DNA of 64,000 bases from JAFALK01 sp036500605 (GTDB lineage: Bacteria > Pseudomonadota > Gammaproteobacteria > Burkholderiales > Burkholderiaceae_C), in NCBI GenBank assembly GCA_036500605.1, contig DASYBU010000032.1, positions 1-64,000 on the forward strand, written 5' to 3'. The position numbers and the translations under genes were made by a program. Position 1 is the first letter of the stretch. The number at the start of each line of letters is the position of its first letter. A model generated the notes under the pieces. It did no database searches and had not been told where the DNA came from. It saw only the letters and a program-made list of their open reading frames with translations. Positions 34,790 through 43,965 of the stretch are shown here, piece by piece.

Positions 34790-35746
34790 TCATTCTTCTT
34801 GGGGAATCACGGGCCAGTCATCGATGGACCAGCTCAGGTGCTTGATGCGCAGCTGCGGCCGGCCGCCGCGCTCGGCGTCATAGGCGTGATGGACCAGCCA
34901 GTCGCCGACCACGTCCTGGTGGCCGGGGCCTTTCCAGCGCGCGCCGCTCGAGAGCAGCAGGGTGCCGCCCGCGTCCATCATGTCGCGGCCGCTGCGGTCG
35001 AGGAACGGACCCTCGATGCTGCGGGCGCGGCCCACGCGGATGTTGTAGCTGCTGTTGACGCCGCGGCAGCACAGGTCGAAAGACGCGAACAGGTAGACCC
35101 AGCCGCCATGCCGCACGATGGTGGGCGCCTCGATGCCGCCCTTGCGGCGCGCGATGAAGCGTGTCTCTCCGACGGGGCGCAAGGTTTCGGGGTTCAGCTC
35201 GGTCAGGCGGATGCCGCCCCAGAACGAGCCGTAGCTCAGCCACAGCTTGCCGTCGGTATCGGCGAACAGGTCGGGGTCGATGGCGTTGAAGTTGTCGGCC
35301 GCCGTGCTTTGCACGACCAGGCCTTCGTCGCGCCAGGCGCTGCTGTCGGGCTTGTCGCTGCTGATGAGGCCGATGGCCGAGCGGTTCTTGCCGAAGGTCG
35401 AGATCGAGTACAGCGCCCAGATGCGGCCGCGATACGAGAACAGCTTGGGCGCCCAGACATCCAGGCCCTTGTGATCCGGCACGGCATCGGCCCACCAAGC
35501 CGGTGCTTCGCTGAACACCGGCGCGAGGCGCTGCCAGGTCTTGCCGGCATCGTCCGACTCCAGCCGCTGCAGGCCGCGGCCGGTCGTGAAGACGAACCAG
35601 CGTTCGCCCTGGATCAGCAGCGTCGGGTCGTGGGCGCCGGTGTCGCCCTGCAGCTCGACGGCATCGACGGCATCGGCGCGAGCGGCAGGGCACAGCCCGA
35701 GCAGCGCGACCAGTGTCCACGCGCATAACGCCCAAAGCGGACGCAT
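34790..35746 (-). CDS. Exported GH43 endo-1,5-alpha-L-arabinanase, 318 aa
   Basis: The signal peptide is at residues 1-24 (ending AARA). The single GH43 propeller has Asp in GAHDPTLL, Asp in NAIDPDLF and Glu in GGIEAPTI, the arrangement of endo-arabinanases. SSYNIRVGRARSIEGPF near the C-terminal blades is also typical. It is about 200 residues shorter than the lipoprotein arabinanase at 15317 because the linker and lipocalin-like domain are missing. Its ATG overlaps the TAA of the dehydratase gene (TAATG). It is probably periplasmic or secreted, feeding oligomers to the importer encoded by the next four genes. Confidence 0.87.
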   Translation of the reverse strand: MRPLWALCAWTLVALLGLCPAARADAVDAVELQGDTGAHDPTLLIQGERWFVFTTGRGLQRLESDDAGKTWQRLAPVFSEAPAWWADAVPDHKGLDVWAPKLFSYRGRIWALYSISTFGKNRSAIGLISSDKPDSSAWRDEGLVVQSTAADNFNAIDPDLFADTDGKLWLSYGSFWGGIRLTELNPETLRPVGETRFIARRKGGIEAPTIVRHGGWVYLFASFDLCCRGVNSSYNIRVGRARSIEGPFLDRSGRDMMDAGGTLLLSSGARWKGPGHQDVVGDWLVHHAYDAERGGRPQLRIKHLSWSIDDWPVIPQEE

Positions 35747-36675
35747 TATTTGCCCCAGCGAAGAACCAGCGGATCAAGTCGCTTCGCCGCGTCCAGCAGC
35801 CCGGCGCGCACTTCGGGGCTCATCTCGGGGAACGGATGGCGCGGCGCATCGCTCTTGATGACGCCGCCTGCCTTCATCAGCGCCTTGGCGGTCAGGATGC
35901 CGCCCTGGCGGTTCTCGTAGTTGATCAGCGGCAGCCAGCGGCCGTACTGGACGACGGCTTCCTCGCGGTCACCGGCGTGGAAGGCGTCGAAGATCTTGCG
36001 GATGCCGTCGGGGAAGCCGCCGCCCGTCATCGCGCCGGTGGCGCCGGCGTCCAGGTCGGCCAGCAGCGTGATGGCTTCCTCGCCGTCCCACGGGCCCTCG
36101 ATGGCGGCGCCGCCCACGCGGATCAGCTCGCGCATCTTGCTGGCGGCCTGCGGCATCTCCAGCTTGAAGTACTTCACGTGGGCGATGGTGTTGGCCATGC
36201 GCGCCAGAAACGGCACCGACAGCGGCGTGCCGGCCACCGGGGCGTCCTGGATCATGATGGGGATGGCGATCGCGTCAGACAGGCGCTGGTAGAAGCTCTC
36301 GATCTGGCCTTCCGACACGCGGAAGGTGGCGCCGTGATAGGGCGGCATGACCATGACCATCGCCGCGCCCAGACTTTGAGCGAGCTGGCTGCGCTCGATG
36401 CAGATCTGCGTCGAGTAGTGCGTCGTCGTGACGATGACCGGCACGCGGCCCGCCACATGGCCGAGCATGGCGCGGGTCAGCGTCTCGCGCTCGGCATCCG
36501 ACAGCACGAACTGCTCGGAGAAATTGGCGAGGATGCACAGGCCGGTGGAGCCGGCGTCGATCATGAAATCGATGCAGCGCAGCTGGCCCGGGATGTCGAG
36601 CGTGCCGTCGGCGTTGAAGATGGTCGGAACGACGGGAAAGACACCGCGATAGGGTCGGGTGGTGGAGGCGCTCAT
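35746..36675 (-). CDS. araD: L-2-keto-3-deoxyarabonate dehydratase (DHDPS/NAL family), 309 aa
   Basis: A class I aldolase-fold enzyme that converts L-2-keto-3-deoxyarabonate to 2,5-dioxopentanoate, the substrate of the dehydrogenase at 11735. It shows the TIM barrel start YRGVFPVVPTIFNADGTLD, the Schiff-base Lys in HVKYFKLEMP (about residue 153) and C-terminal KSDAPRHPFPEMSP. The sequence fits the Azospirillum AraD group better than dihydrodipicolinate synthase. The start is the ATG of MSASTTRPY; upstream sequence up to 36759 is open but is promoter DNA. It is the first gene of the 11-gene minus-strand operon. A KDG aldolase-like role is the main alternative. Confidence 0.82.
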   Translation of the reverse strand: MSASTTRPYRGVFPVVPTIFNADGTLDIPGQLRCIDFMIDAGSTGLCILANFSEQFVLSDAERETLTRAMLGHVAGRVPVIVTTTHYSTQICIERSQLAQSLGAAMVMVMPPYHGATFRVSEGQIESFYQRLSDAIAIPIMIQDAPVAGTPLSVPFLARMANTIAHVKYFKLEMPQAASKMRELIRVGGAAIEGPWDGEEAITLLADLDAGATGAMTGGGFPDGIRKIFDAFHAGDREEAVVQYGRWLPLINYENRQGGILTAKALMKAGGVIKSDAPRHPFPEMSPEVRAGLLDAAKRLDPLVLRWGK

Positions 36676-36761
36676 GGTGCGGGCCCTTGTCTCTGGGAAG
36701 TTGAATGCCAGCGCCGGCTCGCGGCGCACGGCCGGCTGTTTCCGCCGGCATGGCCTCAATT

Positions 36762-36838
36762 AAAGTATGACTAATTAATCGAGTTAATGGGGTTAACCCG
36801 CAATTCGATGCCTTTGCAAACAAAAAAGTATGACTAAT
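36762..36838. promoter_or_regulatory. Divergent control region with paired AAAGTATGACTAAT repeats
   Basis: Between the divergent dehydratase and SDR genes. AAAGTATGACTAAT occurs at 36762-36775 and 36825-36838, a 63-bp period (six helical turns). A perfect palindrome, GGGTTAACCC, lies between them at 36790-36799. The region is AT-rich relative to its surroundings and must hold both promoters. The GntR or LysR protein encoded at the end of the operon is the obvious candidate to bind here. Confidence 0.6.
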
Positions 36839-36918
36839 AATTCAGCCGTCAGTCGACTACGCATCCAGCCCAAGCACCCGGCCAAAGCAGCCGAACCGCA
36901 TTCCCCAGGAGACCGTTG

Positions 36919-37686
36919 ATGAGTTCCTACGCCCTCTATCCCAGCCTGCAGGACCGGGCCGTCCTGATCACCGGCGGGGCCACCGGCATCGGCGAGACGC
37001 TGGTGGAAACCTTCGCCGCCCAGGGCGCCAAAGTGGCCTTCATCGATCTGGCCGCCGACGAAGGGCACGCCCTCGCCGCCCGCCTGGCCACCACCGCGCG
37101 CCACGCGCCTCAGTTCATGTCGGCCGACCTCGGCAAGGTGGACTCGCTGCGCGCCGCCATCGCCTCGCTGCGCGAACGCACCGGCCCGTTCTCGGTGCTG
37201 CTGAACAACGCCGCGAACGACAAGCGCCACGCCGTCGAGGAGACGACGTCCGAGTTCTGGGACGCCAGCGTCGCCGTCAACATCAAGCACCAGTTCTTCA
37301 CGGCGCAGGCCGTGCTGGACGACATGAAGGCGCTGGGCGGCGGCTCCATCATCAACTTCGGCTCGATCAGCTGGATGCTCAAGCAGGGCGGCATGCCGGC
37401 CTACACGACCAGCAAGGCCGCGGCCCAGGGCCTGACGCGTTGCCTGGCGCGCGATTTCGGCCCGCACAAGATTCGCGTCAACACACTGGTGCCGGGCTGG
37501 GTCATGACCGAAAAGCAGCTGAAGCTGTGGGTCACGGAAGAGACCAAGCAGGAAATCGCCAAGGGCCAGTGCATCAACGAGCCGCTGATGCCGCAGCACA
37601 TCGCTGCGATGGCCTTGTTCCTGGCGGCCGACGACAGCGCGATGTGCACCGCGCAGGACTTCATCGTCGACGGCGGCTGGGTCTGA
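36919..37686 (+). CDS. SDR-family L-arabinose (or galactose) 1-dehydrogenase candidate, 255 aa
   Basis: A short-chain dehydrogenase with the cofactor motif TGGATGIGE, NNAAND after strand 4, catalytic Ser in FGSISWM and YTTSK carrying Tyr and Lys (YxxxK). An acidic Asp (FIDLA) after strand 2 suggests NAD preference. From context it would oxidise L-arabinose to L-arabinonolactone, the first step missing elsewhere in the locus. SDR sugar 1-dehydrogenases of this sort are known, but the identification is inference from position. AGGAGA is six bases before the ATG. The gene is divergent from the dehydratase operon and is followed by the epimerase gene after 5 bp. Confidence 0.75.
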   Translation: MSSYALYPSLQDRAVLITGGATGIGETLVETFAAQGAKVAFIDLAADEGHALAARLATTARHAPQFMSADLGKVDSLRAAIASLRERTGPFSVLLNNAANDKRHAVEETTSEFWDASVAVNIKHQFFTAQAVLDDMKALGGGSIINFGSISWMLKQGGMPAYTTSKAAAQGLTRCLARDFGPHKIRVNTLVPGWVMTEKQLKLWVTEETKQEIAKGQCINEPLMPQHIAAMALFLAADDSAMCTAQDFIVDGGWV

Positions 37687-37691
37687 AGAGC

Positions 37692-38804
37692 ATGCAGCGT
37701 CGCGACTACGGCCACCTGCCCGACGGGCGGGCGGTGCAGGAATACACGCTCGAAAACGGCCTGGGCCTGAAGCTGACCGCCCTCACGCTGGGCGGCATCG
37801 TCACGGGCCTGTGGGTGCCCGATGCCCGAGGCCGGAGCGGCAACGTCGTGCTGGGCTTCGACAATCTCGACGACTACGTCCACCGCAACCCCTCGTTCGG
37901 CATCATCGTCGGCCGCTACGGCAATCGCATCGCCGGCGCGAGCTTCGAACTCGATGGCGAGACCCACACGCTGGGCCGCAACGATGGCCCGCACTGCCTG
38001 CACGGCGGCCCCGAGGGCTTCGGTCATCGCCTCTGGAGCGCCCTGCCCGTCGAACCCGCCGATCTCCTCCCCGGCGAAGCCGAAGCGCTGTGGTTCAGCT
38101 ATACCAGCCCGCACGGCGAACAAGGCTTCCCGGGCGAGCTGAAGGTCACCGTGCGCTATGCGGTGAGCGCCATCGACAACAGCTGGCGCATCGACTACGA
38201 AGCCACGACCGACCGCGCCACCGTCGTCAACCTGACGCACCACGACTACTTCAACCTCGCCGGCCAGGGCTCGGTGCTCGACCACCGCCTGACCATCCCG
38301 GCCTCGCGCTACAGCGAGGTCGACCCAACCCTGATCCCGCTCCGGCACGCGAGCGTGGCCGGCACACCGTTCGATTTCCGTGAGGCCATGCCCATCGCGG
38401 CCCGCATCCGTCAAGCCCACCCGCAGTTGCTCTTCGCCAAGGGCTATGACCACAACTGGCTGCTCGACGGCGAAGCGGACGCCACCACCGGCCTGCGCCC
38501 CGCCGCGACGCTGGAAGACCCGCACACCGGCCGCCGCATGGACATCCTGACCACCGAGCCGGCGCTGCAGTTCTACTCCGGCAACTTCCTGGACGGCAGC
38601 CTCACCGGCCCGCAAGGGCGCATCTACCGCCAGGGCGATGGCCTGTGCCTGGAGACCCAGCACAACCCCGACTCGCCGCACCACGAGGCCAGCCGCGATT
38701 GGCCCAGCACCGTGCTGCGGCCTGGTGAGGTGTTCCGCAGCACAACCCTCCATCGCTTCTCCTGCCAGGAGCACTTCAAGGACCTGCCTGCGGCACATCG
38801 ATAG
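37692..38804 (+). CDS. galM: Aldose 1-epimerase (GalM), 370 aa
   Basis: A mutarotase that interconverts alpha and beta anomers. The glycosidases and the dehydrogenase need different anomers of arabinose, so it belongs to the pathway. Catalytic residues are His in NGRNDGPHCLHGG-type context (here GRNDGPHCLHGGPEG), His in NLTHHDYFNLAG and Glu in LCLETQHNPDSPH. It has no signal peptide. The length fits GalM. The start codon lies 5 bp after the SDR stop, so the two form an operon. It converges on the GH31 gene 74 bp downstream, with no clear terminator in that gap. Confidence 0.9.
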   Translation: MQRRDYGHLPDGRAVQEYTLENGLGLKLTALTLGGIVTGLWVPDARGRSGNVVLGFDNLDDYVHRNPSFGIIVGRYGNRIAGASFELDGETHTLGRNDGPHCLHGGPEGFGHRLWSALPVEPADLLPGEAEALWFSYTSPHGEQGFPGELKVTVRYAVSAIDNSWRIDYEATTDRATVVNLTHHDYFNLAGQGSVLDHRLTIPASRYSEVDPTLIPLRHASVAGTPFDFREAMPIAARIRQAHPQLLFAKGYDHNWLLDGEADATTGLRPAATLEDPHTGRRMDILTTEPALQFYSGNFLDGSLTGPQGRIYRQGDGLCLETQHNPDSPHHEASRDWPSTVLRPGEVFRSTTLHRFSCQEHFKDLPAAHR

Positions 38805-38878
38805 CGCCAGTTCGCGAAGGCCTGCGAACGTCGCCGCAGTGGCCGTCGCCAGCAAGATGACTCAAACGGCGTGGGCCA

Positions 38879-41236
38879 TCATTTCGCGTCGGGCGCGCCG
38901 ACAATCTTGAGCAGCTTGCCGACGTCCTGGCCGGTCGGCAGTGGCCCGCTGGAGCTCAGACGCCCGGTATGGTCGTCCCACCGAAGCGTGGCAGAGCGCC
39001 CAAGGCCTTGTCGGTATTCGTTGGTGAGCCCATCGTCGTCGTAGAGCGAAAAACTCCCGTCTGCCCCCGGGAAGACGCGGATCTCTGACAGCGGCTGCGC
39101 CTCGCCCGTGTTCGACACGGCGACCCCGAGCGGCACGATGGCGCCGGCACGCACGAAAAGCGGCAGCCGGTCGATCGGCGCTGGCGCGGTGATCCATTGC
39201 CCTCCGGCAAAGCGTTCGTTCGTCCACCAGTCGTACCAGGCAGTCCCGGCCGGGAGATAGACACGACGGCTGGTCTGTCCCTGCTCGGTCACCGGGGCGA
39301 CGAGGAACGCCGGTCCGAACATGTACTCGTCACCGAGGTTGGCCACCTGCGGATCCTCGGGAAAGTCCATGAACAAGGCCCGCATGAAGGGGACGCCGCT
39401 CTGCGAGGTGCTGTAGCCCAGCGAATAGAGGTAGGGCATCAGGGCGTACCGCAGGCGCAGGAACTTGGCCAGAATCGGCTCGGCCGCCGCTCCATAGGCC
39501 CAGATCTCCGTATCGGGTCGGTTGCCGTGCACACGCAGCGTTGGCGTGAAGCTGTTGTACTGGAACCAGCGCACGAAGAGCTCGGGGTAGTCCGCATAGT
39601 CCGCGTTCATCGCCGTGGCGCCGGCAGGGTTCACCAAGGGCGCGTACAAGGCCTTGGGTCCGTGCGGCCACTGCCAGCCACCGGTGTCGCTGCCCCAATA
39701 CGCCAAGCCCGAAGCTGCGACGTTCAGCCCGGTCGGCACTTGGCGACGCAGCGCTTCCCAAGTCGCCTGCACGTCGGAGGACCAGAACAGGCAACCGGTG
39801 CGCTGGCTGCCCAGGTAGGCGGCACGACACAGGATCAGGTTGCGCTTGTTCGGGCGGTCCCGCGCCGATCCGTCGGCGACGCTCGAGGTGTGCACCAGGG
39901 GGAAGAGGTTGTGATAACGATCGCCCGAGCCGATCGAATAGAAACGACCGTCGGGCGAGAGATCCGGCTCGGTCTCGTCGAGCCAGAACCAGTCGAAGCC
40001 CAGGCTCGCGAGGTTGTCCCGGATGCGGTCCCAGTACCACTCTCTGGCGTCGGGATTGGTGCTGTCCAACAGGCCGCCGACGGGATCCGAGCGAAACGGC
40101 GGGCCGTCGACCGCCTTCCCGTTCCTGTCATGGAGCAGCCAGCCCTTGGCGGCCAGCAGGTCGAAATAGCGGCTGCCGCGCTCAAAACGAGGCCAGACGG
40201 AAATGAGCGTGTGCACGCCCCGATCGTGCAGGCTCTGGTTCATGGCGGCCGGATCGGGGAAGGCGGCGCGGTCGATGTCGAGCTCGCCGATACGCGTCCA
40301 GTAGAACCAGTCCAGCACCATCACGTCCAACGGATAGCCGCGCTTTCGGTAGCCATCGGCGGCCGCCATCAGCTGTGCCTGAGTCTCGTAGCGCGCCTTG
40401 GACTGGATCAGGCCGAACGCCGGCTTGGGCGGCAGCGGCGTGGGCCCGGTCAGCGCCGCGTAGCCCCTGATGAGCGCATCCGTGGTCGACCCGGTGATGA
40501 CGAAGAAGGAAACCCTCTCGCCCACTTCGGAGGACCAGTGCGTGTTGCCGTTGACGCCGGCCGAAACCGTGGTCGGCGAGGCGTTGTCCCAGACGACGCC
40601 GTAATGCCGGTTGGTGATCATGAACGGCACGCAGACCGTTTCACCGGCCGCGGCACCGTAGTTGTGCCGACAGTCGATCGTGCGGCCCTTCAGGTCCAGG
40701 ATGCCCTCCTGGTTCTGACCCAGGCCGTAGTAGTGCTCGCCCGGCATCACCCGGAAGCTCGCGCCGACCCGGAACGTGCGTTCACCGGCGACCTCGACCG
40801 GTGTCATGTCCCAGCCGGTCATCGCGGCGATCAGGTGTCCGTCTGGCGTCTCCACGCGGACCGCGACCGGCGGCAGCGTCGGGGCGAAATAGTGCTGCAT
40901 GATGCCCGGCGTCCTCGGCCAGGGCTGCGGCGGCACGACCACCGTCATCTGGCCGGAGCTGAACGAATCGCCCGCGGCGTCACTGTGATGCGACCAGCCC
41001 TTGCTGTTCGGTTTATCGATAAATCCATCACCCGAAAAAAACTCTGTCTGCTTGCGATCCAGAGAGATCGTCACCCGCGCGATGTTCGGACCATGGGGCT
41101 CGATCGCAATGTAGGCGCCGTTTCGTTCGACGGCGGCCAGCGGCGCGCTGATGGCCGACAGGGGAACGAGGCTGGTGATCACAGCGACCAGACAGACCAG
41201 GGACAAGCGCCGAGCGACGGCAGTTTTTTTCGACAT
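38879..41236 (-). CDS. GH31 alpha-glycosidase, exported, 785 aa
   Basis: The signal peptide is about residues 1-30 (ending AISA). An N-terminal beta domain follows, then the (beta/alpha)8 catalytic domain with nucleophile Asp in FWLDETEPD (about 416), acid/base Asp in WGSDTGGW (about 516) and RWFQYNSFTPTLRVHG, then C-terminal beta domains (FVRAGAIVPLG). GH31 includes alpha-glucosidases, alpha-xylosidases and alpha-galactosidases. The DxxW patterns do not decide among them, though the overall look is of the alpha-xylosidase/TIM-barrel DUF5110-type group. Its start is only 5 bp from the stop of the unrecognised 897-aa gene upstream, so it may be read from that transcript rather than from the arabinose locus. 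Confidence 0.83.
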   Translation of the reverse strand: MSKKTAVARRLSLVCLVAVITSLVPLSAISAPLAAVERNGAYIAIEPHGPNIARVTISLDRKQTEFFSGDGFIDKPNSKGWSHHSDAAGDSFSSGQMTVVVPPQPWPRTPGIMQHYFAPTLPPVAVRVETPDGHLIAAMTGWDMTPVEVAGERTFRVGASFRVMPGEHYYGLGQNQEGILDLKGRTIDCRHNYGAAAGETVCVPFMITNRHYGVVWDNASPTTVSAGVNGNTHWSSEVGERVSFFVITGSTTDALIRGYAALTGPTPLPPKPAFGLIQSKARYETQAQLMAAADGYRKRGYPLDVMVLDWFYWTRIGELDIDRAAFPDPAAMNQSLHDRGVHTLISVWPRFERGSRYFDLLAAKGWLLHDRNGKAVDGPPFRSDPVGGLLDSTNPDAREWYWDRIRDNLASLGFDWFWLDETEPDLSPDGRFYSIGSGDRYHNLFPLVHTSSVADGSARDRPNKRNLILCRAAYLGSQRTGCLFWSSDVQATWEALRRQVPTGLNVAASGLAYWGSDTGGWQWPHGPKALYAPLVNPAGATAMNADYADYPELFVRWFQYNSFTPTLRVHGNRPDTEIWAYGAAAEPILAKFLRLRYALMPYLYSLGYSTSQSGVPFMRALFMDFPEDPQVANLGDEYMFGPAFLVAPVTEQGQTSRRVYLPAGTAWYDWWTNERFAGGQWITAPAPIDRLPLFVRAGAIVPLGVAVSNTGEAQPLSEIRVFPGADGSFSLYDDDGLTNEYRQGLGRSATLRWDDHTGRLSSSGPLPTGQDVGKLLKIVGAPDAK

Positions 41237-41241
41237 GGGAT

Positions 41242-43935
41242 CTATGTTCCTTCCTGCTTCTGCGACTTCTTATCGTCCTTCCCGAGCTGCCAGTCGCCCG
41301 GGTCGTAGGCCTTCGGCGCGTGGGCCAGTTGGTCTTCCAGGACCGCGAGGCGGACCGCCAGCACGCGGCGCTCCTCGACCTCTTCGTCCACGGCCTTGAA
41401 GTTGACCGGCTTGCCGTCGCCGGCCTTCGCCGCCAGGTCCTCGCGCACCTGTTCGGGCGTGCGTCGGGCGAGCCTGTCCGCGTGCACCTTCTTGAAGGCC
41501 GCGATCTTCTCGGCCAGCGGGCCGGCGCGCTCCACTTCGAGCTTGGCGCGCTCCTTCAACAGCGCTTCGGTTTCCTTCGCGGCGGCCTCACGCTCCACGC
41601 GCTCGGCGTCGACCTTCGGGTCGGCTTCGGCCAGGCTCTCGTCCATCAGCTTGTCCAATTCCGACTTGGTGACCGGCTTCTTGTCGGCCTTGGTCTTGAT
41701 GTAGGCGGCCAGCTTCTCGTCGAAGATGGCTTGAGCGAGGTCTGATTTCACCTCGGCCGGATCGAGCCGGGCGCTGACGCCGCCCTGCTTCTGCATCGCG
41801 TGGGCGATGCGGGTGTTCAGCGTCTTCGTCTTGTGGTCGATCTCGAAGGTCTGGTCGAGTTCCTCGCCGGGGTCGTCGGAGCGCTTTTCGCCGAGCGGCC
41901 CCATGAAGATGTTGCGCGGCGACCAGCAAATCTGCTGCGCGGCCACGTTCACATCGGAAGCGAACTTGTAGTCGCGCGTGGCCGGGTCCTTGGCCAGTTC
42001 GTCGAAGAAGGTCGGGCCGGGCTTGAAGCCGGCGAACTGGAACAGCGCGTTCATCGCCGACGGCGAGCGGGCGCGCAGCGCCTTGTTGAGGTCGGCCTTG
42101 ATCTTGTTCCAGGGATAGAGGTGGTGAGCGGTGAGCGGATCGAAACCTTCGTCCTGGCCGGTCAGCACGGCGGGCTTGTCGGGCCGGTCGCCGGTGTATT
42201 CGCCCAGGGTCGCGTTGTAGCCTTCGCCGGCCGCACCCTGGCCGGGCTTGCCGTAAATGGCCTCGTGCGCCTGGTCCTGGCCGGCCATCGCGCGGCGCAG
42301 GTCCAGCGCCTCTGTCGACAGCGCGGCGACTTCGGCCTTGTCGGCTGCCTCCTTGTCGATCAGGGCGATGACCTCGGGCTTCTTCTTGATCTCGTCCGCC
42401 TCCTTCTTGACGAACTCGCTGTCCTTGGTCTGCTGCGCCTTCTGGCCGACGAGCTTCTTGGGCAGGCCGGCGCGGGCGTTCAGCGACTGGAAGAGCGTCA
42501 GGGCCTTCTTCAGCAGGGCCTGCTGCGCCTTGCAGGCGTCCTTCACCGTGGCGCCCTTCTTCGCCGGCGGCTTGGCAGGCTCGTAGCAGAGCTTCTCCAG
42601 GCGTTCCAACTGGCCCTTCAGCACGGCCATCGCCGGCGCATCGGCGATCAGCGCACCCTCGCCCAGTGCGGATTTCGTCAACAGGTCCTCGACGAAATTC
42701 TTCGCGTCCGGCTCCAGCAGATCGAGCTGGGCGAACTCTGCGCGCTCGGCTTCCACCTCGGCCTTGCCGGCCTGGATCTTCTGGTCGGCCTCGATGACGT
42801 TCTGCGGGTAGGCGGCGATCATCACGTCGAAGCTGGCGATCCGCTCCTGCGCGGACTTCACCGACTTGAACTTTTCCTCGATCTTCTCCCGCGTCTCGGA
42901 GAGTGCCTCGCGCGTGGCATTGAGCTTGGCTGTCTTCGTCTCCAGGCTGAGCTGCTGCTGGTGGGTGCCGCCGCTCACGTCGCCGACCTTGGCGTAGCTC
43001 GATCCCGTTCGCGCCGCGTCGCCGTGGGCGAAGGCGGTCTGGATGTTCCAGCCGACGCGCTTGGGCTTGCCCTTCTCCAGGATCAGGTTGCCGGCGTCGT
43101 CGAGCAGGTAGCCCGGGTCCATGACGACGGTGGCATTGCGCAGGCCCTCCGTGCGCACGAGCGTAGCCTTGCGCTGGGCGATCTCGTCAGGCAGCAGCTC
43201 GCGGCCCGCGGTCTGCTTGGCCACGCCCTGGGCCTCGATGTTGTAGCCCAGCACCTCGCCGCCTTCGATGGTGGTGGCGAAGCGGCCCTGGTCGAGCGTC
43301 GGCGTCGTCTTGTCACCTTCGGCCCTCAGCTGTTCGCCCTGCTGGCTGATCAGGTTGGCCTGCGCGAAGGCCTCGTTGAAGGTGCCCAGCATGCCCTGGT
43401 TGCTGGTGAAGGCGCCCGAGGTGTTGCTCGGGTCCTGACCAACCTTCGTCGACGTGCTGCTGACGACCTCATCGGCGCGGTGGCCGTGCAGCACGCGGCC
43501 TTCCTGCTCGCTGCCCTTGCCGTGCGCGCTGACGGCGTGCGTCAGACGGACCTTCTTGTCGGTCAGGTCCTTGATCTTGAGCTTCAGCCCGGCAATCGAC
43601 TCGTCCAGCACCTTCTTCGCCGCGGCCGGGGGCTTGTCGCCGAGGGCCTTGAGTTCGGCCTCGGCCTTCTTCAAGTTCACGTCGTGCGGGGCGACCAGCA
43701 AATCGATCCGGTCGTTCCACTTCTTCTGCTGGGCGACGGTGGCCTTCTCGATGGTCTCCAGCACCTTGCGGCTGGAGTCCTCGGCGCGATCGTTGCGAGC
43801 GGCCTCGTCGCCGCTGGCATCGGCGGCGCGGCCGGAGGAGACCAGGTGCGCAGCGAGCGCGGCGTCGACGCGCTTGCGGCTTGGACCGATCGACTCCAGC
43901 ACTTCGCGCAGGGCAGACAGGGGGCGGCTTGACAT
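41242..43935 (-). CDS. Large charged protein with HHLYPW nuclease-like motif, 897 aa, unrecognised
   Basis: No family recognised. It has no signal peptide and no membrane segment. It is very rich in Lys, Glu, Ala and Asp, with long predicted coiled-coil stretches at about residues 35-120, 325-400 and 780-850. Between about 585 and 720 is a compact region with DPLTAHHLYPWNKIKADLN (His603-His604), then ICWSPRNIFMGPLG and FEIDHKTKTLNTRIAHAM. AHH/HNH-fold nucleases of polymorphic toxins often carry a similar His-His-x-x-Pro-Trp motif, so a treble-clef nuclease is possible (inference). The ATG at 43935 follows AAAGG; a TTG at 43953 is the alternative. It lies 30 bp after the 448-aa gene and probably in one operon with it. 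Confidence 0.55.
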   Translation of the reverse strand: MSSRPLSALREVLESIGPSRKRVDAALAAHLVSSGRAADASGDEAARNDRAEDSSRKVLETIEKATVAQQKKWNDRIDLLVAPHDVNLKKAEAELKALGDKPPAAAKKVLDESIAGLKLKIKDLTDKKVRLTHAVSAHGKGSEQEGRVLHGHRADEVVSSTSTKVGQDPSNTSGAFTSNQGMLGTFNEAFAQANLISQQGEQLRAEGDKTTPTLDQGRFATTIEGGEVLGYNIEAQGVAKQTAGRELLPDEIAQRKATLVRTEGLRNATVVMDPGYLLDDAGNLILEKGKPKRVGWNIQTAFAHGDAARTGSSYAKVGDVSGGTHQQQLSLETKTAKLNATREALSETREKIEEKFKSVKSAQERIASFDVMIAAYPQNVIEADQKIQAGKAEVEAERAEFAQLDLLEPDAKNFVEDLLTKSALGEGALIADAPAMAVLKGQLERLEKLCYEPAKPPAKKGATVKDACKAQQALLKKALTLFQSLNARAGLPKKLVGQKAQQTKDSEFVKKEADEIKKKPEVIALIDKEAADKAEVAALSTEALDLRRAMAGQDQAHEAIYGKPGQGAAGEGYNATLGEYTGDRPDKPAVLTGQDEGFDPLTAHHLYPWNKIKADLNKALRARSPSAMNALFQFAGFKPGPTFFDELAKDPATRDYKFASDVNVAAQQICWSPRNIFMGPLGEKRSDDPGEELDQTFEIDHKTKTLNTRIAHAMQKQGGVSARLDPAEVKSDLAQAIFDEKLAAYIKTKADKKPVTKSELDKLMDESLAEADPKVDAERVEREAAAKETEALLKERAKLEVERAGPLAEKIAAFKKVHADRLARRTPEQVREDLAAKAGDGKPVNFKAVDEEVEERRVLAVRLAVLEDQLAHAPKAYDPGDWQLGKDDKKSQKQEGT

Positions 43936-43965
43936 GGGATGTGGCCTTTGCAAGTGATGCGTGAA

